From positions 1 to 7,669 of the forward strand of contig CAUBVH010000044.1 of NCBI GenBank assembly GCA_958439425.1: DNA of 7,669 bases, in the 5' to 3' direction. This document shows, piece by piece, positions 1-6,139 of this stretch. Position 1 is the first letter of the stretch, and the number at the start of each line of letters is the position of its first letter. The translations under genes were made by a program, and so were the position numbers. Below the pieces are notes generated by a model, which saw nothing but the letters and a program-made list of their open reading frames with translations, had not been told where the DNA came from and made no database searches. Source of the DNA: an uncultured Collinsella sp. (GTDB taxonomy: Bacteria > Actinomycetota > Coriobacteriia > Coriobacteriales > Coriobacteriaceae).

Positions 1-84
1 AATGCTTAAGGCAGCTGTCCGGTGCGCAGCGAGCTTGGCTGATGAATTTGTCCTGATAGGTGCCCTATGGCGAGGTTTCGCGGC

Positions 85-90
85 TACAAT
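85..90 (+). promoter_or_regulatory. Candidate -10 box of prfC promoter
   Basis: TACAAT matches the sigma-A type -10 consensus at five of six bases and lies 48 bases before the chosen prfC start. Transcription would begin near 97, giving a leader of about 40 bases. No convincing -35 hexamer sits 16-18 bases upstream (that stretch reads about TGCCCT), and there is no TGn extension, so the call rests on one hexamer. The same eight bases TACAATAG recur at the equivalent place before ung on the other strand, which slightly raises credibility. Confidence 0.35.
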
Positions 91-124
91 AGTGCGGTTA
101 CAACGACGTAATGCACTCAATGCA

Positions 125-132
125 AGAAAGGA
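125..132 (+). promoter_or_regulatory. Ribosome binding site that decides the prfC start
   Basis: AGAAAGGA lies five bases before ATG 138 and is the only good SD sequence near the three in-frame ATGs at 111, 120 and 138. The two earlier ATGs are preceded by CAACGACGTA-type sequence without SD character, and the second ATG itself overlaps the start of this region. The ATG at 138 is therefore preferred. Confidence 0.7.
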
Positions 133-137
133 TCCGC

Positions 138-1751
<1,614 letters not shown>

Positions 1752-1756
1752 TGCAC

Positions 1757-1795
1757 CGGCGCGGTGGCCCTGCGGGGCTGCCGCGCCGTTTGCTT
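1757..1795 (+). terminator. Intrinsic terminator of prfC
   Basis: CGGCGCGG (1757-1764) pairs perfectly with CCGCGCCG (1781-1788). Two G-T wobbles continue the stem into GCCC (1767-1770) / GGGC (1775-1778) around a four-base loop, a near-continuous 14-pair hairpin. The T-rich tail GTTTGCTT (1788-1795) is short and interrupted, so efficiency may be moderate. The element starts six bases after the prfC stop and directly precedes the next promoter. Confidence 0.75.
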
Positions 1796-1822
1796 GCCTG
1801 ATGCCGTGTGAGCGGCTATCAT
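1794..1822 (+). promoter_or_regulatory. Promoter of the transporter-SDR operon
   Basis: A -35 box TTGCCT (1794-1799, four of six consensus bases) and a -10 box TATCAT (1817-1822, five of six) are separated by exactly 17 bases. Transcription should begin near 1829, giving a leader of about 80 bases that contains the hairpins described next. The -35 box lies in the tail of the prfC terminator, so the two units are insulated. This is the best two-box promoter in the window. Confidence 0.6.
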
Positions 1823-1831
1823 ACCCACCGT

Positions 1832-1901
1832 CGTCTCAAGACCGAGGCGTCCGAGCAGTTCGGGTCCGATATCCTGCTCGTTAAACCTAAAACCAAAGGA
1901 G
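1832..1901 (+). promoter_or_regulatory. Structured leader, candidate preQ1-like riboswitch
   Basis: Two hairpins are directly visible. CGTCTC (1832-1837) pairs with GAGGCG (1844-1849) with one G-T pair. CGAGCAG (1852-1858) pairs perfectly with CTGCTCG (1874-1880) around a 15-base loop that begins TTCGGGTCC. An A-rich single strand follows (1881-1897), containing ACCT (1885-1888) and ACC (1892-1894), then the SD AAAGGAG (1895-1901). Loop GGGT (1862-1865) could pair with ACCT, loop GGT (1863-1865) with ACC beside the SD, or loop TCC (1865-1867) with the SD GGA (1898-1900); any of these makes an H-type pseudoknot. A small stem, a loop starting TTC, an A-rich tail and a pseudoknot at the SD are the known layout of translational preQ1 riboswitches, and the gene below belongs to a family that includes queuosine-precursor transporters. 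The class assignment is inference: the canonical preQ1-I tail AAAAAACUA is not present. Confidence 0.4.
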
Positions 1902-1907
1902 TACATA

Positions 1908-2630
1908 ATGATCAAGAAGGTCATGGAGGACTACAAGGTCCTGTTGCGGAGCATTCCCGCGGCAACGGTTTCGCTGTTTATCGTGAGCGTTATCATGATG
2001 AACTTGCTGGCCAACAAAGAGCTTATCAGCCTGCCGTACCTGGCGCTCGATTGCGGCTTTGTGGTGAGCTGGGTTTCGTTTTTGTGCCAGGACATGATCT
2101 GCAAGCGCTTTGGCGCCAAGGCATCCATCAAAATCTCTATCCTCGCGCTGCTGGTCAACCTGGCCGTGAGCCTGTGCTTTTGGGCATGCTCGCTCACGCC
2201 CGGCATGTGGGGCGCCTACTACGACACGGGCATGATCGAGGTCAACAACGCCCTTAACGCCACTATCGGCGGCACCTGGTACGTGGTGCTGGGCTCTTCG
2301 CTGGCAATGCTTGTCTCTGCCGTGGTTAACTCCACGCTCAACCAGTCGCTCGGCCGCATGCTCAAAAAGAATAATTTTGCGAGCTTTGCCTTTCGCTCCT
2401 ATGTGTCCACGGGCATTGGCCAGTTTATCGACAACCTGGTCTTTGCCATTGTGGTAAGCCACACGTTCTTTGGTTGGACCTGGGTACAGGTCCTTATGTG
2501 CTCGCTGACCGGCGCTGTTGCCGAGCTGCTGTGCGAGGTCTTCTTGAGCCCCGTGGGCTACAAGGTCGTGCGCGGCTGGGAGCGCGAGAATGTGGGCTCC
2601 GAGTACCTCGAGCGCCACGCAACCGCCTAA
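1908..2630 (+). CDS. VUT-family transporter, likely queuosine precursor (YhhQ/QPTR-like)
   Basis: This is an integral membrane protein of 240 residues, typical for the Vut_1 (YhhQ/QPTR) family, whose characterised members import queuosine precursors such as preQ0 or preQ1. About six hydrophobic segments are evident. Family landmarks are FLCQDMICKRFGAKAS (58-73, matching the usual acidic-residue-then-YGkk-A pattern), a Ser/Ala-rich helix GSSLAMLVSAVVNSTLNQ, and FRSYVSTGIGQFIDNLVF (162-179; R163, Q172, D175 being family-type polar residues in membrane segments). A basic C-terminal tail follows. ATG 1908 has a strong SD, AAAGGAG, six bases upstream. The protein begins a two-gene operon with the SDR at 2640 and follows a leader that may be a riboswitch. 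Family assignment is confident. Substrate is inferred from the family, because VUT members have also been proposed to move other vitamins or nucleobase-like compounds. Confidence 0.85.
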   Translation: MIKKVMEDYKVLLRSIPAATVSLFIVSVIMMNLLANKELISLPYLALDCGFVVSWVSFLCQDMICKRFGAKASIKISILALLVNLAVSLCFWACSLTPGMWGAYYDTGMIEVNNALNATIGGTWYVVLGSSLAMLVSAVVNSTLNQSLGRMLKKNNFASFAFRSYVSTGIGQFIDNLVFAIVVSHTFFGWTWVQVLMCSLTGAVAELLCEVFLSPVGYKVVRGWERENVGSEYLERHATA

Positions 2631-2639
2631 GGAGCAAGT

Positions 2640-3320
2640 ATGCGGGTTTTGATCACGGGCGCTTCGGGCGGTATCGGAGCCGCGTGCGTGCAGCGCTTTT
2701 TGGACGAGGGCCACGAGGTCGTGGGCTTTGACCTGCTGCCGGCGGCGATCGAACACGAGCGCTACCGCCATCTGATCGTTGATGTTCGCGAGCCGGACTC
2801 GTTTCCAGGCGACCTTGAACCCCAGGTGATCGTGAACGTTGCCGGCACGCAGGATTCGGCCGACGATATCGCTGCCAACCTGTGTGGCACCATCAACGTG
2901 ACCGAGCGCTACGCCTTTGTGGGGGAGGGGCTTGCCGCCAAGCCGGCGCCGGCTATCAAGTCCGTGGTCAATGTGGGGTCGGCGAGCGGGCATACGGGAT
3001 CGGAGTTTCCCGCCTATGCCGCCAGCAAGGGCGGCGTAATCGCCTACACCAAGAACCTTGCAAACCGCCTGGCACCGCAGGCCATCGCCAACAGTGTGGA
3101 CCCGGGCGGCGTTATCACGCCGCTCAACCGTTGCGTGATGGAAGACGAACACCTGTGGAGCCAGATTATGGAGCTCACGCCGCTTAAGCGCTGGGCCACC
3201 GCCCAAGAGATCGCCGAGTGGATCTACTTTGTGGGCGTGACCAACCGGTTTATGACCGGGCAGAGCCTGTTGATCGATGGCGGCGAGGCCGGCCGCACAC
3301 AATTTATTTGGCCCGAATAG
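2640..3320 (+). CDS. Short-chain dehydrogenase/reductase (SDR), NAD(H)-type, substrate unknown
   Basis: This is a cytoplasmic classical-type SDR with a Rossmann fold. The dinucleotide motif T6-G7-x3-G11-x-G13 is intact, and Asp31 at the end of beta-2 favours NAD(H) over NADP(H). NVAG (66-69) replaces the common NNAG. A catalytic tetrad can be proposed: N80, S114 (VNVGSASG), Y126 and K130 (YAASK). DPGGVITPL and a C-terminal GQSLLIDGG complete the family pattern. At 226 residues it is shorter than the usual 240-260; the deficit lies between NVAG and S114, where the alpha-4 region is abbreviated. Start ATG 2640 uses the SD TAAGGAG, which overlaps the transporter stop codon; with nine bases between the genes, co-transcription and translational coupling are likely. 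Its compact form resembles 3-alpha-hydroxysteroid dehydrogenase/carbonyl reductase-like SDRs, but steroid activity cannot be concluded. A strong terminator follows two bases after the stop. Confidence 0.88.
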   Translation: MRVLITGASGGIGAACVQRFLDEGHEVVGFDLLPAAIEHERYRHLIVDVREPDSFPGDLEPQVIVNVAGTQDSADDIAANLCGTINVTERYAFVGEGLAAKPAPAIKSVVNVGSASGHTGSEFPAYAASKGGVIAYTKNLANRLAPQAIANSVDPGGVITPLNRCVMEDEHLWSQIMELTPLKRWATAQEIAEWIYFVGVTNRFMTGQSLLIDGGEAGRTQFIWPE

Positions 3321-3321
3321 G

Positions 3322-3357
3322 AAACGCGCCCGATGGAAAGCCGTCGGGCGCGTTTTT
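3322..3357 (+). terminator. Strong intrinsic terminator after the SDR gene
   Basis: AAACGCGCCCGA (3322-3333) and TCGGGCGCGTTT (3344-3355) form a perfect 12-pair stem with a 10-base loop, followed by T residues through 3357. It closes the transporter-SDR operon. The converging ung gene stops 14 bases beyond it, so the same hairpin may also end ung transcripts, although on that strand the tail is only TTTCC and termination would be weaker. Confidence 0.9.
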
Positions 3358-3370
3358 GATGTATCGATTT

Positions 3371-4096
3371 TTAGCCGAGGCAAGTCCAGTTGACGGGGGT
3401 CGAGCCGTGCTGTTCGAGTAGCCGATTGGCAGCGGAGAAGGGGCGCGACCCCATAAAAGCGGGGAGTTCTGCCGTGGCACGGTTGGCCGAAAGCGGCGAG
3501 GGGTGCGTGGAGGCCAGACAGAACTTATCGGCTGTCTTGCCCGCGCCGCTCGCGGCGAGCTTGCCCTCAACCATTTGCTGAGCAAAGCGGCCCCATGCCA
3601 AAAAGACGACCGGCTGGGGCAGCTGGCAGCAGCGTTCGATAACGTAGTCGGTCAGGGTACTCCAGCCCAGTTTGGCGTGCGAGTTCGCGGCATGCTCGCG
3701 TACGGTGAGCGTGGTGTTGAGGAGCAGGACGCCCCGTTGTGCCCATGGGGTTAGATCTCCCGTGGCGGGAATGGGGCAACCCAGATCGGCTTTGAGTTCC
3801 TTGTAGATGTTGCGCAGGCTCGGCGGCAACTTGGTTTGCGTCGCGGGGACCGAGAACGACAGTCCCATGGCCTGGTTGGGCCCGTGATAGGGGTCCTGAC
3901 CTAAGATGACAACTTTGACCTGGTCGGCCGGCGTGTAGGCGAGGGCATTGAGAATGTCGTCTTGTGCCGGGTAGATGGTCTGCTCGGCACGCAAAAGGGC
4001 GATGCGCTCGAGCAGCTGGTTCGTAGTTTCACGTACCGGCTGCGGCGCATCGCTCAACCAAGTTGCTATGTTGTGGTCGCGGGTTGCGGTGTCCAT
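3371..4096 (-). CDS. ung: Uracil-DNA glycosylase, family 1
   Basis: UNG removes uracil from DNA, starting base excision repair of cytosine deamination and dUMP misincorporation in the cytoplasm. The 241-residue protein is complete and close to the E. coli length of 229. All diagnostic motifs are present: the water-activating loop GQDPYHGP (66-73, catalytic Asp68), the uracil-pocket segment AMGLSFSV (76-83), the uracil-contacting Asn127 in LLLNTTLTV, and the minor-groove and catalytic-His loop HPSPLSA (His197). ATG 4096 is preceded by AAAGGAG (4107-4101 on the complement) at four bases, an excellent SD, and no competing start is seen. The gene converges on the SDR gene with 50 bases between stop codons. 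eamA lies upstream on the same strand, 88 bases away, so read-through is possible, but a candidate -10 box in the gap suggests its own promoter. Confidence 0.97.
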   Translation of the reverse strand: MDTATRDHNIATWLSDAPQPVRETTNQLLERIALLRAEQTIYPAQDDILNALAYTPADQVKVVILGQDPYHGPNQAMGLSFSVPATQTKLPPSLRNIYKELKADLGCPIPATGDLTPWAQRGVLLLNTTLTVREHAANSHAKLGWSTLTDYVIERCCQLPQPVVFLAWGRFAQQMVEGKLAASGAGKTADKFCLASTHPSPLSANRATAELPAFMGSRPFSAANRLLEQHGSTPVNWTCLG

Positions 4097-4131
4097 GGGG
4101 CTCCTTTATGGCAGATGCTCTGTTGACATCT

Positions 4132-4137
4132 ATTGTA
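4132..4137 (-). promoter_or_regulatory. Candidate -10 box of ung promoter
   Basis: On the minus strand these bases read TACAAT, followed by AG as in the prfC promoter candidate. It lies 35 bases before the ung start, giving a leader of about 28 bases. The expected -35 position reads CATAAA or GCATAA, which is not recognisable, so the call is tentative. Confidence 0.35.
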
Positions 4138-4152
4138 AAGGCGCACCGGTTG

Positions 4153-4176
4153 CCTTTATGCCGCGGCTGCATAAGG
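4153..4176. repeat. Imperfect inverted repeat between eamA and ung
   Basis: CCTTTATGC (4153-4161) and GCATAAGG (4169-4176) are complementary except for one extra T, with a seven-base loop. It lies nine bases after the eamA stop on the minus strand, where a terminator would be expected, but no T run follows on either strand. It could be a 3' stabilising hairpin or a weak operator overlapping the -35 region of the ung promoter candidate. Confidence 0.35.
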
Positions 4177-4184
4177 AGTGGGGT

Positions 4185-5087
4185 CTACGAGACGTGCTCG
4201 GGCGCTCCTGCCATGCGAGCCTGTCCATGTGCACGAAGGCGCGGAAGCTCGACGGTTGCCACCATGACGCCGGTGAGGATGAGAGCTGCACCCAGGAAGG
4301 CGATGGGGCTCAGGACCTCGCCGACCAGGAAGAACGAGAAGACAGCGGAGCAGACCGGCTCGAGCGAGAAGGCAAAGCCGGTGGTCTCGGCGGGCACGTG
4401 GGGCTGCACGAGCGTTTGGGTGATAAAGCCGTAGGCAGAGCAGATGAGCGCGAGGGCAACGACGACCACGATCTCGCTGGGCGTACTGGGAAGTGTGAAA
4501 CCGCCAAAGACGCATGCGGCAATGCCCGAGAACAGGCCGCCAAAGCCCAGCTGCCAAACGCCCAGGGACAGCGGATCGACTTCTTCGACAAACCGCTTGG
4601 CGACAATGATGTGTCCGGCGTAGACAAAGGCGGAGAGCAGCATGATGAGCGCGCCCGGGTTCAGGCTAGTGAAGTCGGCGCCCGAGAGCAGCAACATACC
4701 GCAGGTGACGATGGCGGTGCCGACGAGCACTTTGCGCTCGGGGGCGCGGCGCAGCAGGGCGGCGTTGGCAAACGGCACGATTACGACCGTCAGGCTCTGC
4801 AAAAAGCCGGCAGTGGAGGCAGAGGTGAGGCTGGAGCCCAGGCACATGCAGGTGAGCTCGGTTGCCATGATGGCGCCGATGATAGCGGCGCGAACCATAA
4901 GGTCGCGGTTGACGCGGAACGCGCGTTTGTGGAAGAGCAGCAGGCAGGCCACAAAGGCGATGATGCAGCGTAGCGCGACGATGCTCGTGGCGTTCATGCT
5001 GTCCATGCCAATCTTCATGAGGGGATACGAAAAGCCCCATGCGACGGGAACGGAAAATGAGAGCGCGATTGCTTTTTTGCGATCCAT
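4185..5087 (-). CDS. EamA-family (DMT superfamily) transporter
   Basis: This is a cytoplasmic membrane permease of the drug/metabolite transporter superfamily, 300 residues, about ten hydrophobic helices arranged as two EamA repeats (roughly 8-140 and 150-285). Landmarks are the first-helix signature AWGFSYPLMKIG (16-27), the repeat-1 motif around TSASTAGFLQSLTVVIVP, and the classic repeat-2 signature FSLEPVCSAVFSFFLVGEVL followed by a final GAALILTGV helix. A short basic C-terminal tail ends the protein. Such proteins usually export amino acids, metabolites or drugs; the substrate here cannot be read. ATG 5087 has the SD AAAAGGAGT three bases upstream, and the upstream arm of a 25-base dyad abuts it. 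The gene is divergent from a LysR regulator, a common regulator-exporter layout, so LysR control is likely but inferred. ung follows on the same strand after 88 bases. Confidence 0.93.
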   Translation of the reverse strand: MDRKKAIALSFSVPVAWGFSYPLMKIGMDSMNATSIVALRCIIAFVACLLLFHKRAFRVNRDLMVRAAIIGAIMATELTCMCLGSSLTSASTAGFLQSLTVVIVPFANAALLRRAPERKVLVGTAIVTCGMLLLSGADFTSLNPGALIMLLSAFVYAGHIIVAKRFVEEVDPLSLGVWQLGFGGLFSGIAACVFGGFTLPSTPSEIVVVVALALICSAYGFITQTLVQPHVPAETTGFAFSLEPVCSAVFSFFLVGEVLSPIAFLGAALILTGVMVATVELPRLRAHGQARMAGAPEHVS

Positions 5088-5097
5088 GGGACTCCTT

Positions 5098-5122
5098 TTG
5101 TTACGGAACGGTTTCGTAACAA
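5098..5122. repeat. 25-base near-perfect dyad touching the eamA SD
   Basis: TTGTTACG (5098-5105) and CGTAACAA (5115-5122) are perfect inverted arms, and AAC/GTT (5107-5109 / 5111-5113) continue the symmetry. Only the 5106/5114 pair and the central base break it, so 11 of 12 arm positions match. The eamA SD (minus strand, 5099-5091) overlaps the outer two bases. It could be a protein operator in the 5' untranslated DNA, or an RNA stem placed just before the SD that affects translation or mRNA stability. It does not fit the T-N11-A form of a LysR box about its own centre. Confidence 0.6.
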
Positions 5123-5167
5123 GGATTCTGCTCCCAGATGTGGATGTAGTAAAGCGAATGTATCTTC

Positions 5168-5186
5168 AGTATGATTAAGAAATACT
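5168..5186. promoter_or_regulatory. Candidate LysR operator over a -10-like box
   Basis: AGTAT and ATACT are perfect inverted five-base arms separated by nine bases, in the middle of the divergent lysR-eamA gap. A + strand TATGAT (5170-5175, five of six -10 consensus bases) lies inside it, and T5170 and A5182 have the T-N11-A spacing of LysR targets. A protein bound here could repress lysR and act on eamA, the usual LysR-type arrangement. Five-base arms occur by chance, so this is a lead only; no -35 box supports the promoter. Confidence 0.35.
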
Positions 5187-5210
5187 AATGTTGGCAGAAA
5201 AAGCCCTGGC

Positions 5211-5236
5211 AAAACGTTTTATAGCTACATCGATGT
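5211..5236. other. Two small perfect palindromes before lysR
   Basis: AAAACGTTTT (5211-5220) and ACATCGATGT (5227-5236) are perfect ten-base palindromes six bases apart, directly ahead of the lysR SD GGAGG (5237-5241). Upstream, TGGCA occurs twice 15 bases apart (5192 and 5207). This A+T-richer stretch has the look of a protein-binding control region, but no promoter with both boxes can be placed in it. Confidence 0.3.
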
Positions 5237-5245
5237 GGAGGCACG

Positions 5246-6112
5246 ATGGCATCGCGGTATCAGATTGTTTGTATGGTAGTCGATCGCGGCAGCCTTAAGG
5301 GCGCGGCCGATGAGCTGGGCTATACACAAAGTGCGGTGAGCCAGGCCGTCAAGGCACTCGAGCGCGAGCTGGGCACTACGATTATCGAGCGCGGCAAGCA
5401 GGGCGTCTCGCTTACGCGCGACGGCAAACAGTATCTGCCGTATCTGCGCCAGATCGTAACGGCCGAGGCCGAGCTTGAGGGCAAGCGCCAGGAGTTGCTA
5501 GGGCTTTCGTCGACCGACATTCGTATTGCGACGTTTACCAACGTGAGCCGTACCGTGCTGCCGCGCGTGATCCGCGACTTTGGGGCCCTGCATCCGGGCG
5601 TGCGCTTTACCCTCAAGCAGGGCGATTACACGCGCAATGCCCAGTGGGTGCACGATGGCGTGGTCGACTTTTGCTTTACAGCGCGTGGATTTACCGAGGG
5701 GCTCGAGAAACGCGTGGTCTATCACGACGAGCTGGTGGCGTTGTTGCCAGCCGTCCATCCACTGGCGGCAAAGGAAAAGGTGACGCTTGCCGACCTGGCG
5801 TCCGAACCGTTTGTGCTGCTGGATGAGGGCGAACAGAGTCTGGTGCTCGATGCGTTTGCCGCGCACGGGCTATCGCCGCATGTGACGAGTGAGGTCACCG
5901 ATGACTACACCATTATGGCGATGGTGGAGGAGGGCCTCGGTGTGAGCATGCTCTACCGCCGTACCGTCGAGGGCATGCGGGCCGATATTTGTGTGCGCCC
6001 CATCGTGCATGCTCCCTCGCGCGACGTCGTGGCGGCTTGGCGCAGCTGGGACACCATGCCTATCGCCACGAGGCGCTTTATCGACTATATGAGCTCGCAT
6101 ATTGTCAATTAA
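5246..6112 (+). CDS. LysR-family transcriptional regulator
   Basis: This is a cytoplasmic DNA-binding regulator of 288 residues, normal for the LysR family (about 290-310). The N-terminal winged helix-turn-helix spans about 3-62 and shows the family pattern GSLKGAADELGYTQSAVSQA (15-34), then ALERELGTTIIERGKQGVSLT. A linker helix follows (about 63-88, rich in Glu, Arg and Leu). The effector-binding domain runs from about 91 (DIRIATFTNVSRTVLPRVI) through FCFTARG, LLPAVHPLA and MVEEGLGVSMLYRR to the C terminus. ATG 5246 has GGAGG four bases upstream, and an in-frame TAG at 5222 precludes a longer protein; the N terminus is a few residues shorter than in many relatives. Divergent eamA is the most probable target. 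The inducer is unknown. The downstream MATE gene converges with 27 bases between stops and no clear terminator. Confidence 0.95.
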   Translation: MASRYQIVCMVVDRGSLKGAADELGYTQSAVSQAVKALERELGTTIIERGKQGVSLTRDGKQYLPYLRQIVTAEAELEGKRQELLGLSSTDIRIATFTNVSRTVLPRVIRDFGALHPGVRFTLKQGDYTRNAQWVHDGVVDFCFTARGFTEGLEKRVVYHDELVALLPAVHPLAAKEKVTLADLASEPFVLLDEGEQSLVLDAFAAHGLSPHVTSEVTDDYTIMAMVEEGLGVSMLYRRTVEGMRADICVRPIVHAPSRDVVAAWRSWDTMPIATRRFIDYMSSHIVN

Positions 6113-6139
6113 TGACTGGCATGGCGTTGAGTGCGGTGT

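Noticed and set aside
1794..1907. Transporter leader as a canonical preQ1-I riboswitch
   Set aside because: The loop is longer than usual and the AAAAAACUA tail is missing, so I kept it only as a candidate of uncertain class.
1808..2257. 149-residue frame starting at GTG 1808
   Set aside because: It covers the leader and the first half of the VUT gene in another frame, has no SD, and its translation lacks recognisable features.
1887..3383. 498-residue open frame on the minus strand opposite the transporter and SDR
   Set aside because: It spans two well-supported genes, the operon terminator and an intergenic gap, and its translation shows no family motifs or membrane segments. It is an antisense shadow.
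4123..4128. Perfect + strand TTGACA between ung and eamA
   Set aside because: No -10-like hexamer lies 16-18 bases downstream (sequence CCGGTT), and transcription would run antisense into eamA. Probably chance.
3975..4973. 332-residue + strand frame across ung and eamA
   Set aside because: It runs antisense to both genes and through their gap, and its product is a charged low-complexity sequence, as expected from the complement of a membrane-protein gene.
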